NCBI GenBank assembly: GCA_947500435.1
Contig: CANMRV010000002.1
Coordinates: 496,001 to 560,000, forward strand
DNA length: 64,000 nt
Reading direction: 5' to 3'
From: an uncultured Flavobacteriaceae bacterium
GTDB lineage: Bacteria > Bacteroidota > Bacteroidia > Flavobacteriales > Flavobacteriaceae
The position numbers were made by a program, and so were the translations under genes. Of this stretch, positions 43,009 through 52,470 are shown in pieces (positions within the stretch are counted from its first letter, which is position 1; each line of letters begins with the position of its first letter). The notes beneath the pieces are model-generated. The model did no database searches. It saw nothing but the letters and a program-made list of their open reading frames with translations, and was not told the DNA's origin.

Positions 43009-45393
43009 TTAAATTTCATTATTAAGTAAATGTTCTAGGGCGACTAAATCTGCTACTAAAACTTGTCTAGCTTTGCTACCTTCAAAAGGACCTACGATTC
43101 CGGCAGCTTCTAGTTGGTCTACGATTCTACCAGCCCTGTTGTATCCTAATTTTAATTTTCTTTGGATTAATGATGCCGAACCTTGCTGCGCAATTACAAT
43201 CACTTCAGCTGCTTCCCTAAACTTAGCATCCCTTTCCGATATATTATTATCAATACTTGTGCCAGAGTCTTCACCAACATATTCGGGTAATTGATGTGCT
43301 TCAGGATAGGCTCTTTGCGAACCAATATACTCCGTAATTTTTTCTACTTCAGGCGTATCTACAAAAGCACATTGAATACGTGTTACATCATTTCCTTGTG
43401 TATATAACATATCACCGCGACCTATTAGCTGATCAGCACCAGATGCATCTAAAATGGTTCTTGAATCGATTTTTGAGGTCACCCGGAAAGCGATACGCGC
43501 TGGGAAATTCGCCTTGATAATACCCGTAATGACATTTACCGAAGGTCGCTGCGTTGCAATGATTAAGTGGATACCAATAGCTCTAGCCAATTGTGCCAAA
43601 CGAGCAACGGGAGTCTCTACTTCTTTACCAGCGGTCATAATCAAATCGGCAAACTCGTCAATCACCAAAACGATATAGGGCAAAAACATATGTCCGTCAT
43701 TCGGATTTAATTTTCTTGCCTTAAACTTATCATTGTATTCCTTGATGTTACGAACCATTGCCGTTTTCAGGAGTTCATAACGATTATCCATTTCGATACA
43801 GAGCGAATTCAAGGTGTGAATCACTTTCGTATTATCCGTAATAATGGCGTCTTCGGAATCTGGAAGCTTGGCCAAAAAGTGTCGCTCAATTTTATTAAAG
43901 AGCGTTAATTCTACTTTCTTTGGGTCTACCAATACAAACTTCACTTCTGCCGGATGCTTCTTATAAAGCAATGAGGTAAGCACCGCATTCAATCCTACGG
44001 ATTTACCTTGTCCCGTAGCTCCTGCCATCAAAAGGTGGGGCATTTTTGCCAAATCAACTACAAAAGTTTCATTGCTTATCGTTTTACCAAAGGCGATAGG
44101 CAATTGCATTTCTGCTTTCTGGAATTTCGTAGAAGCAATCACAGATCGCATGGAGACTATGGTCGCATTTTTATTCGGGACTTCAATACCAATAGTTCCT
44201 TTGCCAGGAATAGGAGCAATGATACGAATACCCAATGCAGCAAGGGATAGCGCTATATCATCCTCTAGATTTTTAATTTTAGAAATACGAACCCCAGCTT
44301 CAGGAACGATTTCATACAAAGTTACGGTTGGACCAATCGTTGCTTTAATCTGAGCAATACCAATCTTGTAGTTTTTAAGGGTATTGACAATCTTGGTTTT
44401 GTTTTCCTCAAGTTCTTCTTGATTGATAGTTATTCCACCTGAAACGCCATGCTGGTCTAATAACTCTATAGTAGGGAATTTATAGTTGCCCAATTCAAGA
44501 GTAGGGTCAAATAGGCCGAAGTCATCTACCAATTTGTCCGCTATATTCTTTTTTTCCTCTTTCTCTTCAACGATTTTTTCAACCTCCATTGCTAAGTCCT
44601 CACTTTCCTCTTCAACAGGAACGGTTACTTCAAAATCATCGATGGTTTCTTCAACTAAAGGAGGAATATCTTCTTTATGGGTATAAGTGTCAATGATTAC
44701 TGGAGTTTCATCCTCAGGCTCCAAGGAGAGTGTCATTGGTGCTTCGCTTTCTTCCGTTTTTGGACTTCCTTTGAAATCTGTTTTTAAAGAGCTCGTTTTA
44801 TTTTTGAACCATCTTCCTATATCCTCAGGGGAGAATTGAAATAATCGAACTAGAATGATAACCAATCCAAATAAAAGTAAAAGAAGTACGCCAATCATCC
44901 CGATGTAGTCTTGTAAGAAATCATTCATTTCATAACCTACAAGCCCACCCAGCAATGGTTGTTTGCTTCCTGCGAAGCCCAGCGCGATTGAACTCCATAT
45001 CATAAAAACGAGTCCCCAAATCCATTTTTTGAGCATTCCTTTTTGGTCCATGCCTAAAAACATGTATAGACCTTTGAGACAAAGTAGGAATGGAAGTATC
45101 AGAGAAGTTAAACCAAAACCTTTGTACATAAAAAAGTGGCTTACCTGCGCCCCAATTTTTTTCAAAAGATTTTTGGCTTCTTCGTTTCTTTCACCAAATT
45201 CAGTAAGGAGACTTTGGTCATCTTTCCAATTAAAATAGAAGGAAATAAAGGCCAGCGTAAGGAAGATACTGGCAACTATTAAAAGACTGCCCAATATAAT
45301 CTTATTCTGTTTGGATAATTTGTAAGACCTTGGCTTTTTGGTAGGTTTCGCCTTGACAGCTTTCGCCCTAGTCTTTTTTGCCTTCTTTGCCAT
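43009..45393 (-). CDS. ftsK: DNA translocase FtsK
   Basis: A 794-residue septal DNA pump. A basic N-terminus leads into four to five membrane helices (about 27-190) and a rather short acidic linker (about 200-300) rich in Glu. The motor domain follows, with GATGQGKSVGLNAVL (Walker A) and IVLVIDEFADL (Walker B). The C-terminal winged-helix gamma domain (SASLIQRKLKLGYNRAGRIVDQLE) would read KOPS-like sequences. It coordinates chromosome dimer resolution with division. It starts the ftsK-lolA-lptF/G-ribB run. Confidence 0.97.
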   Translation of the reverse strand: MAKKAKKTRAKAVKAKPTKKPRSYKLSKQNKIILGSLLIVASIFLTLAFISFYFNWKDDQSLLTEFGERNEEAKNLLKKIGAQVSHFFMYKGFGLTSLILPFLLCLKGLYMFLGMDQKGMLKKWIWGLVFMIWSSIALGFAGSKQPLLGGLVGYEMNDFLQDYIGMIGVLLLLLFGLVIILVRLFQFSPEDIGRWFKNKTSSLKTDFKGSPKTEESEAPMTLSLEPEDETPVIIDTYTHKEDIPPLVEETIDDFEVTVPVEEESEDLAMEVEKIVEEKEEKKNIADKLVDDFGLFDPTLELGNYKFPTIELLDQHGVSGGITINQEELEENKTKIVNTLKNYKIGIAQIKATIGPTVTLYEIVPEAGVRISKIKNLEDDIALSLAALGIRIIAPIPGKGTIGIEVPNKNATIVSMRSVIASTKFQKAEMQLPIAFGKTISNETFVVDLAKMPHLLMAGATGQGKSVGLNAVLTSLLYKKHPAEVKFVLVDPKKVELTLFNKIERHFLAKLPDSEDAIITDNTKVIHTLNSLCIEMDNRYELLKTAMVRNIKEYNDKFKARKLNPNDGHMFLPYIVLVIDEFADLIMTAGKEVETPVARLAQLARAIGIHLIIATQRPSVNVITGIIKANFPARIAFRVTSKIDSRTILDASGADQLIGRGDMLYTQGNDVTRIQCAFVDTPEVEKITEYIGSQRAYPEAHQLPEYVGEDSGTSIDNNISERDAKFREAAEVIVIAQQGSASLIQRKLKLGYNRAGRIVDQLEAAGIVGPFEGSKARQVLVADLVALEHLLNNEI

Positions 45394-45455
45394 TCAATAG
45401 TAGATTCTGGGGGTAAAAATACAAATTTCGTGCGGAAGAAGAACCGCGAAATTTT

Positions 45456-45824
45456 TCAAAATATTTTTGGTAAATAAATGATACATCCAATTATGGTTGC
45501 CGCAATTGAAACTAGCATTACCGCTCCTGCGGATACGTCTTTTATGAATCCTATTTTTTTATCAAATTCAGGTTGAACAAAATCCGAAACTTTTTCAATG
45601 GCGGTATTCAGGCCTTCAGTACCCATAATAACAGCTATGGTCAAGATTTGAATACACCATTCCGTTGCTGAGATTTCAAAGAAGAATCCGGCTGCTGTCA
45701 TAACAATAGCAATAAATACCTGGACTTTGATACTCGCCTCGGTACGAACCAAAAGAAGGGCTCCACGTAATGCGAAGCCCACACTTTTTATTCTGTTTAC
45801 TAAGAAAGATTCCTTTTTAGGCAT
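45456..45824 (-). CDS. dgkA: Diacylglycerol/undecaprenol kinase family protein
   Basis: A 122-residue integral membrane kinase with three membrane segments and the DAGK_prokar motif MGTEGLNTAIEKVSDFV carrying the catalytic acidic residues. An N-terminal SVGFALRGALLLVRTEASIKVQ helix lies on the membrane surface. Members phosphorylate diacylglycerol or undecaprenol. The start codon overlaps the tpx gene by 8 bp. Confidence 0.93.
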   Translation of the reverse strand: MPKKESFLVNRIKSVGFALRGALLLVRTEASIKVQVFIAIVMTAAGFFFEISATEWCIQILTIAVIMGTEGLNTAIEKVSDFVQPEFDKKIGFIKDVSAGAVMLVSIAATIIGCIIYLPKIF

Positions 45825-46323
45825 TTGCTAAAGCTTCTAATGCTGCAGTATAATTTGGTTCATCTACAATTTCGCCAACTTGCTCGGTGTATACCACGTT
45901 TCCATCTTCATTAAGAACAACCACGGCTCTAGAATGCAAAGGAGTTAAAGGACCATCAGAGAAAGCTACTTGATACGCCTTACCAAAATTACCATCTCTA
46001 AAATCAGAAAGCATTTCAACATTTTCGATTCCCTCTGCACCACAAAAACGTGCTTGTGCAAATGGAAGATCTTTTGATACACAAAGAACAACCGTATTTT
46101 CTAATGCTGAAGCATCTTTGTTGAATTGACGCACAGACTGCGCGCATGTACCCGTATCGATACTAGGGAATATATTGAGAACGACTTTCTTTCCTTTATA
46201 ATCCGCAAGGGAAGTCAATGATAAGTCACCTTTTGTTAGGTTAAAACCTGGAGCGGCGCTGCCAATCGATGGTAAAGAACCTATTGAATTTATTGCATTT
46301 CCATGTAATGTAAGTGAAGCCAT
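45817..46323 (-). CDS. tpx: Thiol peroxidase Tpx
   Basis: A 168-residue peroxiredoxin reducing peroxides with thioredoxin. The start reads SLTLHGNAINSIGSLP. The peroxidatic Cys is in PSIDTGTCAQSVRQF and the resolving Cys in ARFCGAEGIENV, the two-Cys arrangement of Tpx. The length is typical. It is the first gene of the minus-strand housekeeping cluster. Confidence 0.96.
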   Translation of the reverse strand: MASLTLHGNAINSIGSLPSIGSAAPGFNLTKGDLSLTSLADYKGKKVVLNIFPSIDTGTCAQSVRQFNKDASALENTVVLCVSKDLPFAQARFCGAEGIENVEMLSDFRDGNFGKAYQVAFSDGPLTPLHSRAVVVLNEDGNVVYTEQVGEIVDEPNYTAALEALANA

Positions 46324-46422
46324 AGCGTTGTTTTTAAATTTTGAGTGAAATTAAAAAAACGCGAATAAATTCCTAGCATAAATGCCCCTCTAATTTCAAG
46401 GTTTGGGAAATGCTTAACGATT

Positions 46423-47910
46423 TTATTCTGAATCAGCGGAAACTAGTTGTTTGATTTTAATACCAAGTCCAGCAAATATTAAAGTCATAATAGGGCTCAA
46501 CCAATTGAAGATTGCGTAGAACATGTATTCAAATACGCTCACCCCTAAAACACCACTATGGTAAGCACCACAGGTATTCCATGGAATTAGCACTGAAGTA
46601 ACGGTACCCGAATCTTCCAAAGTCCTACTTAAATTTTCAGGAGCGAGGCCTCTATCTTCATAGGCTTTGGCAAACATTTTTCCGGGTACTACGATGGCCA
46701 AGTATTGGTCTGAAGCAGTAATATTCAAAGCTAAACAACTACCTACGGTACTTGCGAAAAGCCCAAATGTTGTTTTTGCCAAACTTAATAAAGACTTTGT
46801 GATTCTTGATAGTGCGCCAATACCATCCATTATTCCTCCGAAGACCATAGCGCAAACAATTAACCAGATGGTACCTAGCATTCCGGCCATTCCCTTCGCA
46901 GAAAACAAATCACTTAATGCCGCATTGTCAGACGCAACGGAAGTGCTTACTGTAATTGAATTCAATATACCCTTATATCCAGTTTCAAAACTTAGGCTTT
47001 CACCACCTCCAATGGTTGCTACGATTCCTGGTTGAAAAATTAAGGCAAAAATACCACCTAAGAGGGTTCCTATTAGCAATGCAAGAAGAGGTGGGGCTTT
47101 TTTGACAATTAGGAAAATAACAACTAAAGGGACTAAAAATAACCACCCTGAAATATTAAAGCTCTTTTTGATGGAGGTTAAAATAGCTTCAGTATCCGCA
47201 GTTCCGCTTGTTTCAATTGTGAATCCTAAAATGATGAAAACCGTTAGTGTTACCAAAATTGTGGGTACAGTTGTAATCGTCATGTATTTGATATGACTAA
47301 AAAGTTCACCTCCAGCCATGGCCGGGGCAAGGTTCGTGGTATCACTTAAAGGGGAGAGCTTATCTCCGAAATAAGCACCTGATAAAACAGCACCTGCAGT
47401 CATTCCTAAAGATATTCCTAAGGCATCCCCAATTCCTATTAAGGCAATACCTACCGTAGCGGAGGTAGTCCAAGAACTTCCAGTAGCAATTGAAATAATA
47501 GCGCAAATAATTACGCATGCAGCAAGGAATATGGTTGGGTTCAATATTTGAAGTCCATAATAAATCATGGAGGGAATTATTCCGCTTAAGAGCCAAGTAC
47601 CCGATAATGCGCCGACCATTAAAAGAATTAGTAAGGCACCAGTAGTGGACTTTACATTTTCGGCAACTTCGGCCATCATTTGCTTATAAGATACTTTGTT
47701 GAAGAACCCAACAATTGCAGCAACTGCACCACCCAGCAATAGAATAAATTGGTTTGAACCACTTAGAGCATCATCGCCAAAGACAAATACATTATAAGCC
47801 AACATAGCCACTAGAACTAAAACTGGTAAAAGGGCTTCCCAAATACTTAGCTCCCTATTTTCTATAATGTTTTCGTTCTGTCTATGCTTGTTTTTGTTCT
47901 TGCTATCCAT
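46423..47910 (-). CDS. nhaC: NhaC-family Na+/H+ antiporter
   Basis: A 495-residue inner-membrane antiporter with about 11-13 hydrophobic segments. NhaC-type motifs are AYFGDKLSPLSDTTNLAP, ATGSSWTTSATVGIALIGIG and DSGTVTSVLIPWNTCGAY. It exchanges Na+ and H+; some relatives couple malate/lactate or Na+/lysine. Sodium handling fits a marine lifestyle. It stands alone, divergent from lpdA. Confidence 0.9.
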   Translation of the reverse strand: MDSKNKNKHRQNENIIENRELSIWEALLPVLVLVAMLAYNVFVFGDDALSGSNQFILLLGGAVAAIVGFFNKVSYKQMMAEVAENVKSTTGALLILLMVGALSGTWLLSGIIPSMIYYGLQILNPTIFLAACVIICAIISIATGSSWTTSATVGIALIGIGDALGISLGMTAGAVLSGAYFGDKLSPLSDTTNLAPAMAGGELFSHIKYMTITTVPTILVTLTVFIILGFTIETSGTADTEAILTSIKKSFNISGWLFLVPLVVIFLIVKKAPPLLALLIGTLLGGIFALIFQPGIVATIGGGESLSFETGYKGILNSITVSTSVASDNAALSDLFSAKGMAGMLGTIWLIVCAMVFGGIMDGIGALSRITKSLLSLAKTTFGLFASTVGSCLALNITASDQYLAIVVPGKMFAKAYEDRGLAPENLSRTLEDSGTVTSVLIPWNTCGAYHSGVLGVSVFEYMFYAIFNWLSPIMTLIFAGLGIKIKQLVSADSE

Positions 47911-48046
47911 GTATTCGGTTCCGTTGGTTATTCCGTAATATTACGATTTTGCATACGGCTGTGCAAGAGGTTTTAGATATCTAAACTGGAATATGTATTA
48001 GAGGTGGGATATTCGACTGTACCTATTTAAAACCAGAAAATAGTGC

Positions 48047-48054
48047 TAATTTTG
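48047..48054 (+). promoter_or_regulatory. Candidate -7 element of lpdA
   Basis: TAATTTTG (TAnnTTTG) ends 26 bp before the lpdA start codon, a usual leader length. There is no clear -33 TTG at the expected distance. Confidence 0.5.
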
Positions 48055-48080
48055 TAATTCAATTTTAAGATAACAGATTT

Positions 48081-49487
48081 ATGAGTTCATACGATGTAGC
48101 CGTTATCGGCTCAGGTCCTGGAGGATATGTAGCAGCAATCCGTTGCGCGCAATTGGGAATGAAAACCGCAATAATTGAAAAATATAGCACCTTAGGTGGA
48201 ACTTGCCTGAACGTCGGTTGTATTCCTTCCAAAGCTTTGTTGGATTCTTCTCATCATTATGAAGATGCCGTAAAACACTTTGAGGAGCATGGTATTGAGA
48301 TTCCCGGAGAGGTGAAGGTGAATTTGGAAAAGATGATTGCTCGTAAACAGGGTGTTGTTGATATGACCACCAAAGGGATTCAGTTCTTGATGGACAAAAA
48401 TAAAATCGATGTTTTTGAGGGATTGGGAAGCTTTAAAGATGCGACTCATGTAAATATCAAAAAGAACGATGGAAAGACCGAAACCATCGAAGCGAAGAAT
48501 ATTATCATTGCTACGGGATCAAAGCCATCAACTTTACCTTTCATCGAGGTGGATAAAGAACGTGTCATAACTTCTACGGAAGCTTTGAAGCTGAAAGAAA
48601 TTCCCAAACACATGATTATTATCGGTGGGGGAGTTATCGGATTGGAACTTGGCCAAGTCTATAAAAGGCTAGGTGCAGAAGTAACCGTAGTAGAGTTCAT
48701 GGACCGCATCATTGCAGGAATGGATAGTGCTCTGTCAAAAGAATTGATGAGGAGTATGAAAAAACAGAAAGTGAAGTTTGCACTTTCACACGGCGTTAAG
48801 TCAGTAGAAAGAAAAGGGAAAGAAGTTATCGTCAAGGCAGACAATAAAAAGGGTGAAGAAGTAATTTTCAAAGGCGACTATTGTTTGGTTGCTGTAGGAA
48901 GAAGTGCATACACCGAAGGTTTGAACCTAGAAGCTGCAGGTGTTAAAACAGAAGAAAGGGGTAGGGTAGCAGTAAACGCACATCTGCAAACGAATGTGCC
49001 AAACATATATGCCATAGGTGATGTCATCAAAGGAGCGATGTTAGCGCACAAAGCTGAGGAAGAAGGGACTTTGGTTGCCGAAATCATGGCTGGACAAAAA
49101 CCACATATCGATTACAATTTGATTCCCGGTGTTGTATACACATGGCCGGAAGTTGCTGCTGTAGGTAAAACCGAAGAGGAGTTAAAAGAAGCAGGGACCG
49201 AATACAAGGTTGGTCAATTCCCGATGCGCGCTTTAGGGCGTGCAAGAGCAAGTATGGATATCGACGGATTTGTAAAAATTCTAGCAGATAAGAAGACCGA
49301 TGAGGTATTAGGTGTTCACATGATTGGAGCGCGTTGTGCGGATTTGATTACGGAAGCTGTTACTGCGATGGAGTTTAGAGCTTCTGCAGAGGATATTGCC
49401 CGTATGAGCCACGCACACCCGACCTATGCAGAAGCTGTGAAAGAAGCTGCGCTTGCAGCTACCGAGGACAGGGCTTTGCATATTTAA
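48081..49487 (+). CDS. lpdA: Dihydrolipoyl dehydrogenase (E3)
   Basis: A 468-residue flavoprotein that reoxidises dihydrolipoamide in 2-oxoacid dehydrogenase and glycine cleavage complexes. The FAD motif GSGPGGYVAAIRCAQLG, the redox disulfide GGTCLNVGCIPSKALL, the NAD motif IIGGGVIGLELGQV, and the C-terminal His-Glu motif HAHPTYAE are all intact. No E1/E2 genes are nearby, which is usual for a shared E3. Confidence 0.97.
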   Translation: MSSYDVAVIGSGPGGYVAAIRCAQLGMKTAIIEKYSTLGGTCLNVGCIPSKALLDSSHHYEDAVKHFEEHGIEIPGEVKVNLEKMIARKQGVVDMTTKGIQFLMDKNKIDVFEGLGSFKDATHVNIKKNDGKTETIEAKNIIIATGSKPSTLPFIEVDKERVITSTEALKLKEIPKHMIIIGGGVIGLELGQVYKRLGAEVTVVEFMDRIIAGMDSALSKELMRSMKKQKVKFALSHGVKSVERKGKEVIVKADNKKGEEVIFKGDYCLVAVGRSAYTEGLNLEAAGVKTEERGRVAVNAHLQTNVPNIYAIGDVIKGAMLAHKAEEEGTLVAEIMAGQKPHIDYNLIPGVVYTWPEVAAVGKTEEELKEAGTEYKVGQFPMRALGRARASMDIDGFVKILADKKTDEVLGVHMIGARCADLITEAVTAMEFRASAEDIARMSHAHPTYAEAVKEAALAATEDRALHI

Positions 49488-49503
49488 GAATCAATTCTTA
49501 GCA

Positions 49504-50268
49504 ATGAAACTTTTTAGGATAAGTATTGGATGTTTTTTTCTAGTACTGGCTTTTTCATGCTCTACGGATGCGGAAAACATTGATGTATTGGAGGAGGATT
49601 TTGAAAATCCGAGCCCTACCGAGAGCCTCACTGCCAAAGAACTCGAATTTATTGATGAATACGAATACATTACTTTTAATCTTGCTCCTGATTCCTTCGG
49701 CGCTACCGTAAACGAAAAATGGAGCACAGATGTCAAGCTTTTTCTTGATGGTGAGCTTCCCGAAAACTATGAAAGTGACGTAAATGGCGCATTGTCCGAG
49801 TTTAATAATCTTTTAAGTGCTGGTTTATCTTTTGGTCTGACAAATACATTAGAAGATTCAAACATACATCTCATTTTTGGTGAGAAAGATGCTATACGTA
49901 ATATATGGCCCGATATGTTCGACGCTATTGGTGATGTAGATTTTCAAGGTTATGCACTTTACAATCGCGATGAAGATTTCAATATTACCAGGGGTCGTAT
50001 TTGGGTAAGGCATGCTAGTATTCCCTTGTTTCGTCATGAGCTAGGTCATACGATTGGACTTGGACACGCAAGCGGCGATTATTGCCAACGTGACTTTTCA
50101 CGAAATCAAAGTTTTATGTGTTCGTTCCTAAAGCCAGATTTCTCAGTTTTTGACGAGGCGATTATCAAAACATTATATAACCCCAAAGTCGAAGTGGGTT
50201 TAACGTTTTCGCAGTTGAAGCCAATACTAGAAGAACTGTTATTGACCGATGTGATTCTAGTTGAATGA
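49504..50268 (+). CDS. Secreted zinc metalloprotease lipoprotein (matrixin-like)
   Basis: About 254 residues from the ATG at 49504, 16 bp after lpdA. The lipobox AFSCST puts the Cys at about 19. The zinc motif is HELGHTIGLGH, the HExxHxxGxxH form of metzincins, followed by a CxxxxSRNQSFMCSF region where the Met-turn is expected. The DINLIF-type strand before it (NIHLIFGEKD) matches secreted archaemetzincin/matrixin families. It is probably surface or periplasmic. A hairpin with a T-tract follows. The substrate is unknown. Confidence 0.8.
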   Translation: MKLFRISIGCFFLVLAFSCSTDAENIDVLEEDFENPSPTESLTAKELEFIDEYEYITFNLAPDSFGATVNEKWSTDVKLFLDGELPENYESDVNGALSEFNNLLSAGLSFGLTNTLEDSNIHLIFGEKDAIRNIWPDMFDAIGDVDFQGYALYNRDEDFNITRGRIWVRHASIPLFRHELGHTIGLGHASGDYCQRDFSRNQSFMCSFLKPDFSVFDEAIIKTLYNPKVEVGLTFSQLKPILEELLLTDVILVE

Positions 50269-50273
50269 TATAA

Positions 50274-50306
50274 AAAAAAGGCTATAATTGTTGACAGCCC
50301 TTTTTA
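50274..50306. terminator. Bidirectional terminator candidate
   Basis: AAAAAGGCT (near 50275-50283) pairs with AGCCCTTTTT (50296-50305) between the convergent metalloprotease and CDGSH genes. The GC core is only four pairs, but A- and T-runs flank both sides. Confidence 0.55.
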
Positions 50307-50307
50307 A

Positions 50308-50538
50308 TTAGTTTTTATGCGACCCATCACAATATGGTGGATTACTTGTTAATTTACAAGTACACAAATAGGCTTCTTTTGCTTCTTCAACTTCAAAGGT
50401 CAATGGTGGGGTCGCTTTCGCAGCTCTGTGCGAACCATCACAAAAAGGTTGATTTTCGCTATGGCTACAGGTACACCAATTGTATTTTTTATCTTTTTCT
50501 AAATCGCAGGCTATCGGGGAATATTTTGTGTCGCTCAT
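50308..50538 (-). CDS. Double CDGSH iron-sulfur protein
   Basis: A 76-residue protein with two CDGSH-type [2Fe-2S] sites: CTCSHSENQPFCDGSH (about 23-38) and CTCKLTSNPPYCDGSH (about 59-74). Each has three Cys and one His as ligands. Related mitoNEET-type proteins carry labile clusters and act in redox or iron sensing. It has no signal peptide and no coupled neighbour. Confidence 0.95.
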   Translation of the reverse strand: MSDTKYSPIACDLEKDKKYNWCTCSHSENQPFCDGSHRAAKATPPLTFEVEEAKEAYLCTCKLTSNPPYCDGSHKN

Positions 50539-50604
50539 GTATATTGATTTTAATCTATGAACGCTAAAAATAGGAGAAACTTGCGGGAATGCGTAAAAGG
50601 CGGA

Positions 50605-51780
50605 CTAATTTTTAACCAGTCCAAATAACTTGATAAGCAAGACTCTTGCTTTACCTAAAAGGAACTTTAGAAGCACTTCTCCGTTTATGAGAAGATACTT
50701 GAAGCCTATAGCAAGATTAGCTTTGATACGTGCCTTGTGCTTTTCGTAAATAAGCGCGGTAAAGGAACAAACAATCATAAACACGATAGCACTTGTGATA
50801 ACTATAGTTGGTGACAGCGAATGATGAAAGTATTGATACAAACCTAAGCCTGTAAAGCTTCCGTATAAAATGATAAAGTGAATGATATAGATGGATAGGG
50901 TGCTCTGACCAATCTTTAGAAGTGTTTTATTAGTTAACCACTGTCTTACTAACATGAATACTGCAAAAGCAATAAATACATCCCCCAAACGGATGAATAG
51001 ATAGTTGTTGAAAAAGATATCTGCAAACATCTGAAGTCCGGTTGCTCTTGAAATCCCTAGGAAGAAATCCGAAGAAAAGAAAATAAGAACTATTCCAAGT
51101 ACTGTAGCGATTGAAATTGCAGCAGGATAAAGATGTTTGAAATTTTTATAACGCGTGAACAAAACCGAAATAAATGCCCCAAAAGAAGCATAGCCAAACC
51201 AAGGAAATATGGTAAATACAGAGCCATTGGTTTTGGTAAAATAATTGGCTAGGGCATCGGGTAAGAAACCATAGGTCCATTTTTGATATTGAGGCTCAAA
51301 TAGAAATAAGAGCATGGTAACCGCAACCAATACGGTGGGAAATAAGAATTTCTTCCTAGAATAGGTCAGCAAGTAAATACCAATAATTCCTAATATGGAT
51401 AAACCAATACAATGCAGTACATCAACCAGATAGAAAGAACTATAGATTTCTCCATTCAGAATGCCCATAAGGTTCATCCGAAGGAGATATCCGATAACGA
51501 GCAATTCTAAACCACGTCGCACTCCTTTCTTTACTCTTGGGTTTTCAAATCCTTTTTCGGGAACTCTTATGAGTAAATAGGTAAAGATAAATCCCGAAAC
51601 GGTAAAGAAAACGGGGGCAGTCATGCCCCGAAAATACTTCCAGGTGCTGTAAACGACGTCAGAGTTATCACGAAAAGCATTGTCGAGGAGTCCGTCTATA
51701 AAATGACCCTGCAACATCATGAGAATTGCCCATGCGCGCAAAGCATCAATAAAATATAATCTTGCAGTCTTCTTTTCCAA
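50605..51780 (-). CDS. DUF1624/HGSNAT-like membrane acyltransferase
   Basis: A 391-residue inner-membrane protein with about ten hydrophobic segments. The start RLYFIDALRAWAILMMLQGHFIDG, with a conserved Arg and His, is typical of the DUF1624/heparan-alpha-glucosaminide acetyltransferase-like family, and more distantly of acyltransferase-3. FRGMTAPVFFTVSGFIF follows. Such proteins move acetyl groups across the membrane onto glycans or lipids. The target is unknown. It is monocistronic and divergent from the flavin reductase gene. Confidence 0.82.
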   Translation of the reverse strand: MEKKTARLYFIDALRAWAILMMLQGHFIDGLLDNAFRDNSDVVYSTWKYFRGMTAPVFFTVSGFIFTYLLIRVPEKGFENPRVKKGVRRGLELLVIGYLLRMNLMGILNGEIYSSFYLVDVLHCIGLSILGIIGIYLLTYSRKKFLFPTVLVAVTMLLFLFEPQYQKWTYGFLPDALANYFTKTNGSVFTIFPWFGYASFGAFISVLFTRYKNFKHLYPAAISIATVLGIVLIFFSSDFFLGISRATGLQMFADIFFNNYLFIRLGDVFIAFAVFMLVRQWLTNKTLLKIGQSTLSIYIIHFIILYGSFTGLGLYQYFHHSLSPTIVITSAIVFMIVCSFTALIYEKHKARIKANLAIGFKYLLINGEVLLKFLLGKARVLLIKLFGLVKN

Positions 51781-51931
51781 AGGAAATCCTTCTAGTTAGT
51801 TCAAAAACACGTCTACCTATATACTTGGATAACAGTATGTTTAGATGTTTCGCTTTGCGAAATTAGCCAAAATACTCGCATCTCAATAGTATTTGCGGTA
51901 TTTTCGTTTTACAAATCTATCAAACGTAATT

Positions 51932-52465
51932 ATGGGCACTATATTGGCATTTGCCGGCAGCAATTCATCAACATCGGTAAACTTTAAATTGGTAAAACAC
52001 ACCGCTTCTTTAGTCGAGGGACATAAGGTCAACTTAATGAATTTGGCGAATTATCCCTTTCCGATGTATAGTGAGGACCACGAAAAAGAAAACGGATTTT
52101 CAAATTCACTGGTTGAAGTGAAAAAAGATATTCAAAATGCAGACGGACTGATTATCTCTGTAAATGAGCATAACGGTAACGTTTCTGCCTATTTCAAGAA
52201 TTTTCTAGATTGGTTATCTCGATTGGATAAACAGTTTTTAGATGGAAAAAAAGTGCTATTGATGTCCACTTCTCCCGGAAAAAGAGGTGGTATCGGCGCT
52301 TTTGAGATTGCAAATAATATCTTGCCAAGATTTGGAGCAACCGCTGTAATCGGATTCTCGTTACCTTCTTTCTATGATAATTTTGAACACGGAAAAGGAA
52401 TTATAGATTCTGAATTATCAAAAGCCCACCAACAAGCCTTGTCCGAATTTTTAGCTGAAATTTAA
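51932..52465 (+). CDS. NADPH-dependent FMN reductase
   Basis: About 177 residues from the ATG at 51932. A further upstream ATG at 51893 would add a non-family extension. The flavodoxin-like fold shows ILAFAGSNSSTSVNFKLV (phosphate loop), ADGLIISVNEHNGNVSAYFKNFLDWL and VLLMSTSPGKRGG. It reduces FMN or quinones with NADPH. It ends 5 bp before pabB, starting an operon-like run. Confidence 0.92.
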   Translation: MGTILAFAGSNSSTSVNFKLVKHTASLVEGHKVNLMNLANYPFPMYSEDHEKENGFSNSLVEVKKDIQNADGLIISVNEHNGNVSAYFKNFLDWLSRLDKQFLDGKKVLLMSTSPGKRGGIGAFEIANNILPRFGATAVIGFSLPSFYDNFEHGKGIIDSELSKAHQQALSEFLAEI

Positions 52466-52470
52466 ACACC